In this document: positions 47,593-57,343 of the stretch, in pieces
Position numbering within the stretch: position 1 is the first letter of the stretch
How the letters are laid out: the number at the start of each line of letters is the position of its first letter
Made by a program: the position numbers and the translations under genes
Source of the DNA: Streptococcus sp. 116-D4
GTDB taxonomy: Bacteria; Bacillota; Bacilli; Lactobacillales; Streptococcaceae
Assembly (NCBI RefSeq): GCF_009731465.1
Contig: NZ_AP021887.1
Coordinates: 800,001 to 864,000 of the forward strand
DNA length: 64,000 nucleotides
Direction: 5' to 3'
Notes under the pieces: model-generated
What the model saw: the letters and a program-made list of their open reading frames with translations, nothing else
The model's database searches: none
What the model was told of the DNA's origin: nothing

Positions 47593-49816
47593 GAATTTCT
47601 CTATTCCCCTAATTTACCTGAGTTTTCTGTTACTTTGGCTTTACTACGCCATTTTTTCAGCATCCTATCTTGCTTTATTGGGCTTTGTTTTTCTGCTAGT
47701 TTGTCTCTTTATTCAATTTCCTTGGAAATCTACTAGCAAAGTTCTAGCAATTTGTGGAATCTTTGGATTTTGGTTTCTATTTCAAACTTGGCAGCAGACA
47801 CAAGCTAGTCAGAACCTAGCGGATTCTGTTGAAAGGGTACGGATTTTGCCTGACACTATTAAGGTCAATGGTGATAGTCTATCCTTTCGTGGCAAGTCTG
47901 ATGGACGCATTTTTCAAGTCTATTATAAACTCCAGTCCGAGGAGGAGAAAGAAACCTTTCAAGCCTTAACAGCTCTTCATGATTTGGAACTAGAAGGGAA
48001 GCTTTCGGAGCCAGAAGGGAGGAGAAATTTTGGTGGCTTTGACTACCAATCCTATCTGAAAACTCAGGGAATTTACCAGACTCTCAATATCAAAAGAATC
48101 CAGTCGCTTCAAAAGGCTGGCAGTTGGGATATAGGTGAAAACCTATCCAGTTTACGTCGAAAGGCTGTAGTTTGGATTAAGACAAAGTTTCCAGATCCTA
48201 TGCGCAATTACATGACGGGGCTTCTATTAGGACATCTCGACACCGACTTCGAGGAAATGAATGAACTTTATTCCAGTCTAGGAATTATCCACCTCTTTGC
48301 CTTGTCGGGTATGCAGGTAGGCTTTTTCATGGATGGCTTTAAGAAACTTCTTTTGCGACTGGGGTTGACTCAAGAAAAGTTGAAATGGATGACTTATCCC
48401 TTTTCTCTTATTTATGCAGGTCTGACAGGATTTTCAGCTTCGGTCATTCGCAGTCTCTTGCAAAAGTTACTGGCTCAACATGGTTTTAAGGGCTTGGATA
48501 ATTTTGCCTTGACAGTCCTTGTCCTCTTTATCGCCATGCCCAACTTTTTCCTGACGGCGGGAGGTATTTTGTCTTGTGCCTACGCTTTTATCTTGACCAT
48601 GACCAGCAAAGAAGGAGAGGGGCTTAAGGCTGTGACCAGAGAAAGTCTGGTTATTTCTTTGGGCATATTACCCATCCTATCCTTCTATTTTGCAGAATTT
48701 CAACCTTGGTCCATCCTCTTGACCTTTGTCTTTTCCTTTCTATTTGACTTAGTCTTCTTACCGCTCTTGTCCATCTTATTTGTCCTTTCCTTTCTCTATC
48801 CAGTCATTCAACTGAATGTTATCTTTGAATGGTTGGAAGGCATTATTCGCTTGGTATCACAGGTGGCAAGTAGACCCCTGGTCTTTGGTCAACCCACCAC
48901 ATGGCTTTTGATTCTTCTCTTAGTTTCATTAGCCTTGCTCTATGATATGAGAAAAAATATCAAAAGACTAGCAGGATTTAGTCTCTTTATCGTGGGGCTC
49001 TTTTTCTTGACCAAGCATCCACTGGAAAATGAAATTACCATGCTGGATGTGGGGCAAGGCGAAAGTATTTTCCTAAGGGATGTAACTGGTAAGACCATTC
49101 TCATAGATGTCGGTGGCAAGGTAGAATCTGATAAGAAAATCGAAAAATGGCAAGAAAAAGCGACAACCAGTAATGCGCAGAGAACCTTGATTCCCTATCT
49201 TAAAAGTCGCGGAGTAGCCAAGATTGACCAGCTAATTTTGACCAACACAGACAAGGAACATGTTGGAGATTTGTTAGAGGTGACCAAGGCTTTCCATGTA
49301 GGGGAGATTTTGGTATCAAAAGGAAGTTTGAAACAGAAGGAATTTGTGGCGGAACTAGAAGCAAGCCAAACCAAGGTACGCAGTGTGACAGCAGGGGAGA
49401 ATTTACCGATTTTTGGCAGTCAGTTAGAAGTCCTATCTCCAGGGAAGATTGGAGAAGTTGGTTCCAATGATTCCTTGGTTCTTTATGGGAAACTCTTGGA
49501 TAAGCACTTTCTCTTCACGGAAAATTTGGAGGAGAAAGGAGAGAAGGATCTTCTAAAGCAATATCCTGACCTAGAGGTGGATGTTTTGAAAGCTGGCCAA
49601 CATGGCTCTAAAAAATCATCAAGTTCGGCCTTTTTAGAACAGCTTAAACCGGAGATCACTCTCATCTCAGTTGGAAAGAGCAATCGAACGAAACTCCCCC
49701 ATCAGGAAACCCTGACCCGACTGGAAGGTATCAATAGCAAAGTTTACCGAACTGACCAGCAAGGAGCTATACGATTTAAAGGTTGGAAGAGTTGGAAGAT
49801 CGAAAGTATTCGATAG
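47576..49816 (+). CDS. comEC: Competence DNA channel ComEC
   Basis: A 746-residue polytopic membrane protein that carries single-stranded DNA across the membrane. Hydrophobic segments at the N terminus (about 8-75) enclose a competence OB-like region, then the main membrane block (about 225-480) with FALSGMQVGFF, and a C-terminal metallo-beta-lactamase-like domain begins with MLDVGQGESIFLRD. All motifs are intact and the frame is unbroken. Confidence 0.96.
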   Translation: MLQWIKNFSIPLIYLSFLLLWLYYAIFSASYLALLGFVFLLVCLFIQFPWKSTSKVLAICGIFGFWFLFQTWQQTQASQNLADSVERVRILPDTIKVNGDSLSFRGKSDGRIFQVYYKLQSEEEKETFQALTALHDLELEGKLSEPEGRRNFGGFDYQSYLKTQGIYQTLNIKRIQSLQKAGSWDIGENLSSLRRKAVVWIKTKFPDPMRNYMTGLLLGHLDTDFEEMNELYSSLGIIHLFALSGMQVGFFMDGFKKLLLRLGLTQEKLKWMTYPFSLIYAGLTGFSASVIRSLLQKLLAQHGFKGLDNFALTVLVLFIAMPNFFLTAGGILSCAYAFILTMTSKEGEGLKAVTRESLVISLGILPILSFYFAEFQPWSILLTFVFSFLFDLVFLPLLSILFVLSFLYPVIQLNVIFEWLEGIIRLVSQVASRPLVFGQPTTWLLILLLVSLALLYDMRKNIKRLAGFSLFIVGLFFLTKHPLENEITMLDVGQGESIFLRDVTGKTILIDVGGKVESDKKIEKWQEKATTSNAQRTLIPYLKSRGVAKIDQLILTNTDKEHVGDLLEVTKAFHVGEILVSKGSLKQKEFVAELEASQTKVRSVTAGENLPIFGSQLEVLSPGKIGEVGSNDSLVLYGKLLDKHFLFTENLEEKGEKDLLKQYPDLEVDVLKAGQHGSKKSSSSAFLEQLKPEITLISVGKSNRTKLPHQETLTRLEGINSKVYRTDQQGAIRFKGWKSWKIESIR

Positions 49817-49860
49817 GAAGGAAAAATAGTATATATTAGTAAAATAAATCAAAAAAACTA

Positions 49861-49902
49861 TTGCATAACAGATAAAAAAATGATATAATTAAAGCGCTTT
49901 CG
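49861..49902 (+). promoter_or_regulatory. Promoter with cre-like operator for the secreted-peptide locus
   Basis: ttgcat (49861-49866) and tataat (49884-49889) are 17 bp apart. The palindrome ttaaagcgctttcg (49889-49902) covers the expected start site and matches the CcpA cre core. The design mirrors the promoter at 23607-23654. Confidence 0.7.
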
Positions 49903-49931
49903 AAAGTAAATATATTAGTGAGGTGAAAACC

Positions 49932-50195
49932 ATGAAAAAATCAGCAATGGTCGTTTTATTAGCTAGTTTGTTATCTATTGGTCTTTTTCAGTCTAGTGTA
50001 TCTGCTAAAAGCGTTCTTAAAAGTTATCGGTATGATTATAATCCCTACTATGACTCTAGTATGAATTTCCATGGATATAGATATAAGGACATTCCGGAAT
50101 GGTCTCATTATTACAGCTATTCTGAGTATAAAGTTGGCGGAGGCTGGAACTACGGTCGTTATGAGGTCATAAACTACTACAGCGGAGGCTATTAA
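49932..50195 (+). CDS. Tyr-rich secreted peptide, weakly lactococcin-972-like
   Basis: An 87-residue precursor with a clear signal peptide (cut predicted after VSA, residue 25). The 62-residue mature peptide has 16 Tyr and no Cys, and contains KVGGGWNYGRY. The GGxWNYG string resembles the start of mature lactococcin-972-type bacteriocins, though the remainder does not align, so the link is tentative. It has a strong ribosome site (gaggtg) and is 32 nt before an ABC ATPase gene. I do not recognise a certain family; bacteriocin, pheromone or surface peptide remain possible. Confidence 0.7.
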   Translation: MKKSAMVVLLASLLSIGLFQSSVSAKSVLKSYRYDYNPYYDSSMNFHGYRYKDIPEWSHYYSYSEYKVGGGWNYGRYEVINYYSGGY

Positions 50196-50227
50196 TTCTT
50201 AAAGAGTGAGAAAAAGGAGGACTCGAT

Positions 50228-50815
50228 ATGTTGCAGCTTACTCATGTGACCTTAAAAACGCGACAAGTCATCTTGCAAGATGCGGATTTCACCTTTAAAA
50301 AGGGTAGGATTTATGGAGTTCTTGCTATCAATGGATCGGGAAAGACGACACTGTTCCGAGCTATGAGCAAGTTGCTTCTCCTTAGTAGTGGACATATCGC
50401 AGTTCCTCCTTCTTTATTTTATTATGAGAGCGTTGAATGGCTGGATGGAAACTTAAGTGGGATGGACTACCTTCGTCTTATCAAAAACATCTGGAAGTCA
50501 GACCTGAACTTGAGGGATGAAATCGCCTACTGGGAAATGTCTGACTATATCAACCTTCCCATTCGCAAGTATTCCTTAGGTATGAAGCAACGCTTGGTGA
50601 TTGCCATGTACTTCCTCAGTCAAGCGAAATGCTGGCTCATGGATGAGATTACAAATGGCTTAGACGAGTATTATCGACAGAAATTTTTTGATAGGCTGAC
50701 ACAAATCGATAGACAAGAGCAACTGATTCTTTTGAGTTCCCACTATAAGGAAGAGTTGGTGGATGTCTGCGATAGGATAGTAACCATTCATCAGGGACAG
50801 ATAGAAGAGGTTTAG
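50228..50815 (+). CDS. ABC transporter ATP-binding protein
   Basis: A 195-residue ATPase. Walker A is INGSGKTT, the signature reads SLGMKQR rather than LSGGQ, Walker B is CWLMDEITNGLD and the switch His is in LSSHYKEE. It resembles ABC-2-type drug, lantibiotic or bacitracin exporters. It lies between the secreted-peptide gene and its own permease, with the ribosome site aaggagg. Confidence 0.9.
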   Translation: MLQLTHVTLKTRQVILQDADFTFKKGRIYGVLAINGSGKTTLFRAMSKLLLLSSGHIAVPPSLFYYESVEWLDGNLSGMDYLRLIKNIWKSDLNLRDEIAYWEMSDYINLPIRKYSLGMKQRLVIAMYFLSQAKCWLMDEITNGLDEYYRQKFFDRLTQIDRQEQLILLSSHYKEELVDVCDRIVTIHQGQIEEV

Positions 50816-50818
50816 TTT

Positions 50819-52003
50819 ATGAAAGATGTTAGTCTATTTTTATTGAAAAAAGTTTTCAAAAGTCGCTTAAACTGGATTATCTTAGCTTTATTTGTATCTG
50901 TACTCGGTGTCACCTTTTATTTAAATAGTCAGACTGCAAACTCACACAGCTTGGAGAGCAGGTTGGAAAGTCCTATTACAGCCAACGAGAGAGCTATCAA
51001 TGAAAATGAAGAGAAGCTCTCCCAAATCTCTGACACCAGCTCGGAGGAATACCAGATTGCTAAAAATGATTTAGAATTGCAAAAAAATCTTTTGACGCAA
51101 AAGAAAGAAATTCTGGCTTTGTTAAAAGAAGGGCGCTGGAAAGAAGCCTACTATTTGCAGTGGCAAGATGAAGAGAAGAATTATGAATTTGTATCAAATG
51201 ACCCGAACTCTAACTCTGAATTAAAAATGGGGGTTGACCGCGAACGAAAGATTTACCAAGCCCTGTATCCCTTGAACATAAGAGCCCACAATTTAGATTA
51301 TCCGACTCACGGGATTGATCAGATTGTCTGGATTTTAGAGGCTATCATCCCAACCTTATTTGTGATTGCTATTATTTTTATGCTAACACAACTGTTCTCA
51401 GAAAGATATCAAAATCATCTCGATACAGCTCAGTTATATCCTTTTTCAAAAGTGACATTTGCCATGTCCTCTCTTGGAGTTGGAGTGGGTTATGTAAGTG
51501 TGCTGTTTATCGGAATTAGCGGATTTTCTTTTCTAGTGGGAAGTCTGATAAGTGGTTTTGGACAGTTAGATTATCCCTACCCGTTCTATAGCTTAACGAA
51601 TCAAGAGGTAACTATTGGAAAGATACAGGATGTGTTATTTCCTAGCTTGTTACTAGCTTTCTTAGCTTTTATCGTCATTGTGGAAGTTGTTTATTTGATT
51701 GCTTACTTTTTCAAGCAAAAAATGCCTGTTCTCTTTATTTCCTTAATTGGGATTGTTGGCTTATTGTTTGGTATCCAAACCATTCAGCCTCTTCAAAAGA
51801 TTGCACATCTGATTCCCTTTACTTACTTGCGTTCAGTGGAGATTTTATCTGGAAGATTACCTAAGCAGATTGATAATGTCAATCTGAATTGGGGTATGGG
51901 GCTAGTCTTACTTCCTTGCCTGATTATCCTTTTGTTAGTGGGGATTCTATTTATCGAAAGATGGGGAAGTTCACAGAAAAAAGAATTTTTTAATAGATCC
52001 TAG
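50819..52003 (+). CDS. ABC-2-type permease with large extracytoplasmic loop
   Basis: A 394-residue membrane protein. One helix near the N terminus (about 18-37) is followed by a ~130-residue charged, partly coiled-coil loop (Glu/Lys/Gln-rich) outside the membrane, then about five helices from residue ~170 to the end. This layout fits ABC-2 permeases that move or sense peptides. It begins 3 nt after the ATPase stop and ends in a strong terminator at 52041. Confidence 0.82.
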   Translation: MKDVSLFLLKKVFKSRLNWIILALFVSVLGVTFYLNSQTANSHSLESRLESPITANERAINENEEKLSQISDTSSEEYQIAKNDLELQKNLLTQKKEILALLKEGRWKEAYYLQWQDEEKNYEFVSNDPNSNSELKMGVDRERKIYQALYPLNIRAHNLDYPTHGIDQIVWILEAIIPTLFVIAIIFMLTQLFSERYQNHLDTAQLYPFSKVTFAMSSLGVGVGYVSVLFIGISGFSFLVGSLISGFGQLDYPYPFYSLTNQEVTIGKIQDVLFPSLLLAFLAFIVIVEVVYLIAYFFKQKMPVLFISLIGIVGLLFGIQTIQPLQKIAHLIPFTYLRSVEILSGRLPKQIDNVNLNWGMGLVLLPCLIILLLVGILFIERWGSSQKKEFFNRS

Positions 52004-52040
52004 CTTTCCTGTACAGAAAATAAGTAAAAACTAACATAGA

Positions 52041-52068
52041 GAGAGAATCAACTTGATTCTCTCTTTTT
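52041..52068 (+). terminator. Terminator of the secreted-peptide/ABC operon
   Basis: A perfect 10-bp stem gagagaatca/tgattctctc with a 3-nt loop and a T run. The adjacent IS used this T run as its target. Confidence 0.92.
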
Positions 52069-52069
52069 G
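52062..52069 (+). repeat. Target-site duplication, left copy
   Basis: tctttttg abuts the left end of the insertion sequence and is repeated exactly at 53483-53490. Confidence 0.9.
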
Positions 52070-53482
52070 GGCTCTTTGTCAACTGTAGTGGGTTGAAGTT
52101 AGCTAAGATCGAGAAAGGACAAAATTCGTCCTTTCTTTTTTGATGTTCAGAGCGATAAAAATTCTTTTTTTGAAGTTTTCAAAGTTCCGAAATCCAAAGG
52201 CGTTACGTTTGATAAGTTTGATGAGATTATTGGTCGCTTCCAATTTTGCGTTGGAATAAGGTAATTGAAGAGCGTTGATAATTTTCTCTTTGTTCTTTAG
52301 AAAGGTTTTAAAGACAGTCTGAAAGAGAGGATGAACCTGCTTCAGATTGTCCTCAATGAGTCCAAAGAATTTCTCAGACTCCTTATTCTGAAAGTGAAAA
52401 AGCAAGAGCTGATAGAGCTGATAGTGGTGTTTCAAGTCTTCTGAATAGCTCAAAAGCTTGTCTAGAATCTCTTTATTGGTCAAGTGCATACGAAAAGTAG
52501 GGCGATAAAAACGTTTATCGCTCAATTTACGACTATCCTGTTGGATGAGTTTCCAGTAGCGCTTGATAGTCTTGTATTCATGAGATTTTCGTTCAAACTG
52601 ATTCATGATTTGAACACGCACACGACTCATAGCACGGCTGAGATGTTGGATAATATGGAAACGATCCAACACGATTTTAGCGTTTGGAAAAAGCTGTTTA
52701 GCCAAGTCATAGTAAGGACTAAACATATCCATCGTAATGATTTTCACTCGACATCGAACGACTCTATCATATTTAAGAAAGTGATTTCGAATGATAGCTT
52801 GTGTTCTGCCTTCAAGAACAGTGATGATAGTGAGATTATCAAAATCTTGAGCAATGAAACTCATCTTTCCCTTTGTAAAGGAGTACTCGTCCCATGACAT
52901 AATTTCAGGAAGACGAGAAAAATCATGCTTAAAACGGAAGTCATTGAGCTTGCGAATGACAGTTGAAGTTGAAATGGACAGCTGATGAGCAATATCGGTC
53001 ATAGAAGTTTTTTCAATCAGCTTCTGAGCAATTTTTTGGTTGATGATACGAGGGATTTGATGATTCTTCTTTACTAGAGAAGTCTCAGCAACCATCATTT
53101 TTGAACAATGATAGCACTTGAATCGACGCTTTCTAAGGAGAATTCTAGTAGGCATACCAGTTGTTTCAAGGTAAGGAATTTTCGAAGGTTTTTGGAAGTC
53201 ATATTTCTTCATTTGACTTCCGCAATTAGGGCAAGGTGGGTTCTCATAATCCAATTTAGCGATGATTTCCTTGTGACTATCTCTATTGATGATATCTAGA
53301 ATCTTGATGTTTGGGTCTTTAATATCGAGAAGTTTTGTGATAAAATGTAATTGTTCCATATGATTCTTTCTAATGATGGTTTGATCGCTTTTCATTATAG
53401 ATGATATGGAACTTTTTTTCTACAACAAAATAGGCTCCATAATATCTATAGGGGATTTACCCACTACAAATATTATAGAGCC
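52070..53482 (-). mobile_element. IS1167-type insertion sequence (ISL3 family), intact
   Basis: A 1413-bp element bounded by imperfect 24-bp inverted repeats (ggctctttgtcaactgtagt... at the left; the complement of ...actacaaatattatagagcc at the right, sharing ggctct and the gtagtgggt end). It is flanked by an exact 8-bp duplication, tctttttg. It encodes one full-length transposase on the minus strand. Intact gene, intact ends and a perfect duplication point to recent insertion. Confidence 0.93.
52103..53359 (-). CDS. ISL3-family transposase (IS1167 type)
   Basis: A 418-residue transposase starting MEQLHFITKLLD; a longer frame with an ATG at 53395 exists, but 418 residues is the expected size. 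An N-terminal zinc-finger pair (CPNCG, CYHC), an HTH region (SMTDIAHQLSISTSTVIRKLN) and the DDE catalytic domain are present: SWDEYSF, MDMFSPYYDLA and SNAKLEATNNLIK. No frameshift or stop is seen. Confidence 0.95.
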   Translation of the reverse strand: MEQLHFITKLLDIKDPNIKILDIINRDSHKEIIAKLDYENPPCPNCGSQMKKYDFQKPSKIPYLETTGMPTRILLRKRRFKCYHCSKMMVAETSLVKKNHQIPRIINQKIAQKLIEKTSMTDIAHQLSISTSTVIRKLNDFRFKHDFSRLPEIMSWDEYSFTKGKMSFIAQDFDNLTIITVLEGRTQAIIRNHFLKYDRVVRCRVKIITMDMFSPYYDLAKQLFPNAKIVLDRFHIIQHLSRAMSRVRVQIMNQFERKSHEYKTIKRYWKLIQQDSRKLSDKRFYRPTFRMHLTNKEILDKLLSYSEDLKHHYQLYQLLLFHFQNKESEKFFGLIEDNLKQVHPLFQTVFKTFLKNKEKIINALQLPYSNAKLEATNNLIKLIKRNAFGFRNFENFKKRIFIALNIKKERTNFVLSRS

Positions 53483-53490
53483 TCTTTTTG
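53483..53490 (+). repeat. Target-site duplication, right copy
   Basis: tctttttg, exact match to 52062-52069. Confidence 0.9.
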
Positions 53491-53547
53491 ATGCGGAAAC
53501 TAAGCCAAAATACAAACAGAAACTTTTCAAAAAAATAACTTTTTATC

Positions 53548-53576
53548 TTGACAAGAACTAGAAAACTTGGTATCAT
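53548..53576 (+). promoter_or_regulatory. Promoter of infC-rpmI-rplT
   Basis: A consensus -35 box ttgaca (53548-53553) and a -10 box tatcat (53571-53576) at 17-bp spacing. Confidence 0.8.
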
Positions 53577-53582
53577 ATAAAA

Positions 53583-53712
53583 GTTGAGAAAAGCAGAAGT
53601 GAGAGCTTCTCGCCTTGTGACATTAAGTTGCCTGGCCCTACGGATGAAAAGTTTCTAAGAAACGCTATCATAACGTGCGGGCTTGTATATTTACGAGTCC
53701 GCTATTGTTTTT
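53583..53712 (+). ncRNA. L20-type leader RNA with attenuator
   Basis: The ~160-nt leader can form several hairpins (agaagtgagagcttct early on) and ends in the intrinsic terminator gcgggcttgt/acgagtccgc (53677-53702) followed by tattgttttt. In Firmicutes the infC-rpmI-rplT operon is repressed by ribosomal protein L20 binding its leader (Rfam L20_leader). Assigned by position and structure only. Confidence 0.7.
53677..53712 (+). terminator. Attenuator in the infC leader
   Basis: 10-bp stem (53677-53686 with 53693-53702) followed by a T-rich tract, upstream of the infC start. Confidence 0.8.
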
Positions 53713-53740
53713 CTCTAATAAAACAAAAGAGGTGAAAACC

Positions 53741-54262
53741 ATAGCAAAGCAAGACTTATTCATCAATGATGAAATTCGTGTACGTGAAGTTCGCTTGATC
53801 GGTCTTGAGGGAGAACAGCTAGGCATCAAGCCACTCAGTGAAGCGCAAGCATTGGCTGATAGTGCAAATGTTGACTTAGTATTGATTCAACCCCAAGCCA
53901 AACCGCCTGTTGCAAAAATTATGGACTACGGTAAGTTCAAATTTGAGTACCAGAAGAAGCAAAAAGAACAACGTAAAAAACAAAGTGTTGTTACTGTGAA
54001 AGAAGTTCGTCTAAGTCCAACTATTGACAAGGGTGACTTTGATACAAAACTTCGCAATGCACGCAAATTCCTTGAAAAAGGAAATAAAGTTAAGGTATCT
54101 ATTCGCTTTAAGGGTCGTATGATTACCCATAAAGAGATTGGTGCAAAAGTTTTAGCCGAGTTTGCTGAAGCAACTCAAGATATTGCCATCATCGAACAAC
54201 GTGCTAAAATGGATGGACGTCAAATGTTCATGCAATTGGCGCCAGCGACTGACAAAAAATAA
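53741..54262 (+). CDS. infC: Translation initiation factor IF-3 (probable ATA start)
   Basis: A 173-residue factor that controls start-codon selection and subunit splitting. N domain ([22 protein letters not shown]) and C domain ([39 protein letters not shown]) are complete. I place the start at ATA, 53741, because gaggtg is 6 nt upstream and [12 protein letters not shown] is the family N terminus. A rare start is known for infC (AUU in E. coli) and lets IF-3 repress its own translation. Annotations starting further upstream (in-frame GTG at 53732) lack a good ribosome site. Confidence 0.9.
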   Translation: MAKQDLFINDEIRVREVRLIGLEGEQLGIKPLSEAQALADSANVDLVLIQPQAKPPVAKIMDYGKFKFEYQKKQKEQRKKQSVVTVKEVRLSPTIDKGDFDTKLRNARKFLEKGNKVKVSIRFKGRMITHKEIGAKVLAEFAEATQDIAIIEQRAKMDGRQMFMQLAPATDKK

Positions 54263-54294
54263 TTGTCAGAAAGTGAAATAAAGGAGAAAAAATC

Positions 54295-54495
54295 ATGCCA
54301 AAACAAAAAACACACCGCGCATCAGCTAAACGTCTCAAACGTACAGGTTCTGGTGGACTTAAACGTTTCCGTGCTTACACTTCTCACCGTTTCCACGGAA
54401 AAACTAAGAAACAACGTCGTCATCTTCGTAAAGCATCTATGGTGCATTCAGGAGATTTCAAACGTATCAAAGCAATGCTTACTCGCTTGAAATAA
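54295..54495 (+). CDS. rpmI: 50S ribosomal protein L35
   Basis: A 66-residue, very basic protein starting [13 protein letters not shown], the L35 signature, and containing [17 protein letters not shown]. The ribosome site is aaggag. It is second in infC-rpmI-rplT. Confidence 0.98.
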   Translation: MPKQKTHRASAKRLKRTGSGGLKRFRAYTSHRFHGKTKKQRRHLRKASMVHSGDFKRIKAMLTRLK

Positions 54496-54546
54496 TAGCT
54501 TGACTGTAAGTAAAGAATTCTAGGAAATATTTGGAGGAAATAAAAC

Positions 54547-54906
54547 ATGGCACGTGTTAAAGGTGGCGTTGTATCACGCAAACGCCGTAAACGTATTCTT
54601 AAATTAGCAAAAGGTTACTATGGAGCTAAACACATCTTGTTCCGTACTGCAAAAGAACAAGTAATGAACTCTTACTACTATGCATACCGTGACCGTCGTC
54701 AGAAAAAACGTGACTTCCGTAAATTGTGGATCACTCGTATCAACGCGGCAGCTCGTATGAACGGACTTTCATACTCACAATTGATGCATGGTTTGAAATT
54801 GGCTGAGATCGAAGTTAACCGTAAAATGCTTGCTGACTTGGCTGTTAACGATGCAGCAGCTTTCACAGCTCTTGCAGATGCAGCTAAAGCAAAACTTGGT
54901 AAATAA
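54547..54906 (+). CDS. rplT: 50S ribosomal protein L20
   Basis: A 119-residue protein starting [16 protein letters not shown], with [13 protein letters not shown] and [21 protein letters not shown] family signatures. It is the likely repressor of its own operon through the leader at 53583-53712. The operon ends in a hairpin. Confidence 0.98.
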   Translation: MARVKGGVVSRKRRKRILKLAKGYYGAKHILFRTAKEQVMNSYYYAYRDRRQKKRDFRKLWITRINAAARMNGLSYSQLMHGLKLAEIEVNRKMLADLAVNDAAAFTALADAAKAKLGK

Positions 54907-54915
54907 TAACTGATG

Positions 54916-54945
54916 AGACTGGAGTAGAAATTTCCCAGTCTTTTT
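54916..54945 (+). terminator. Terminator after rplT
   Basis: agactgg/ccagtct stem followed by T run. Confidence 0.82.
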
Positions 54946-54964
54946 AAAAATAAAGGAGAAAAAT

Positions 54965-55345
54965 ATGGCTTCAAAAATGCTACATACTTGCTTGCGAGTA
55001 GAAAATCTTGAAAAATCAATCGCATTCTATCAAGATGCTTTTGGTTTTAAAGAATTGCGTCGCAGAGATTTTCCAGACCATGCCTTCACGATTGTCTATC
55101 TAGGTCTTGAGGGCGACGACTATGAGTTGGAGTTGACTTATAACTATGATCACGGGCCTTATGTGGTTGGAGATGGGTTTGCCCATATTGCCCTAAGTAC
55201 ACCTGATCTTGAAGCTCTTCATCAAGAGCATAGTGCAAAAGGATATGAAGTGACTGAGCCAAATGGCCTACCAGGAACTGCACCTAACTATTACTTTGTC
55301 AAAGACCCTGATGGCTACAAGGTCGAAGTCATTCGTGAAAAATAA
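54965..55345 (+). CDS. gloA: Lactoylglutathione lyase (glyoxalase I), VOC family
   Basis: A 126-residue VOC-superfamily protein. HTCLRVENLEKSIAFYQDAFGFKE at the start and AHIALSTPDLEALH then VKDPDGYKVEVI carry the metal-binding His/Glu pattern of glyoxalase I. It detoxifies methylglyoxal. Streptococcal thiol use may differ from glutathione, so the exact substrate is uncertain. It has its own ribosome site and is followed by a terminator. Confidence 0.92.
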   Translation: MASKMLHTCLRVENLEKSIAFYQDAFGFKELRRRDFPDHAFTIVYLGLEGDDYELELTYNYDHGPYVVGDGFAHIALSTPDLEALHQEHSAKGYEVTEPNGLPGTAPNYYFVKDPDGYKVEVIREK

Positions 55346-55354
55346 TCTCGTGAG

Positions 55355-55391
55355 GTCAAGTAGAATGTTCGTTTTCTACTTGACTTTTTTT
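55355..55391 (+). terminator. Terminator after gloA
   Basis: Perfect 10-bp stem gtcaagtaga/tctacttgac followed by a T run. The 3' arm overlaps the next promoter's -35 box. Confidence 0.9.
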
Positions 55392-55408
55392 AGCTGAAAG
55401 AGTATACT
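55380..55408 (+). promoter_or_regulatory. Promoter of pyrK-pyrDb
   Basis: -35 ttgact (55380-55385) and -10 tatact (55403-55408), 17 bp apart. Confidence 0.7.
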
Positions 55409-55429
55409 AGTAAAAATTTAACCTTTAAG

Positions 55430-55557
55430 GGGAGTCCAGAGAGACTCACAAGGTGTCAGATAAAAGAATAGTACAATTTTCTAGAGTAGACTTTTTGAGT
55501 GTGCTCTCTTGTGTTGTACGATTTTAACTGAGGCCTTGCATTAGCAAGGCTTTTTCT
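55430..55557 (+). promoter_or_regulatory. PyrR-binding attenuator of pyrK-pyrDb
   Basis: agtccagagagact (55433-55446) matches the PyrR-binding loop consensus (ARUCCNGNGAGGYU). It is followed by a competing region and a strong terminator (gccttgc/gcaaggc, 55533-55550, with T run) before pyrK. In the presence of UMP, PyrR binding should favour termination. Confidence 0.88.
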
Positions 55558-55593
55558 TTATCTGCTCCCCTTAAAATTTAAGGAGGAAAAGTC

Positions 55594-57343
<1,750 letters not shown>

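Larger units (their letters stand above)
53491..53740 (+). other. infC promoter and leader region
   Basis: This 250-bp interval carries the infC promoter and the L20-type leader. The first 57 bp after the IS are unremarkable AT-rich sequence, so the IS did not separate infC from its promoter. Confidence 0.7.
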
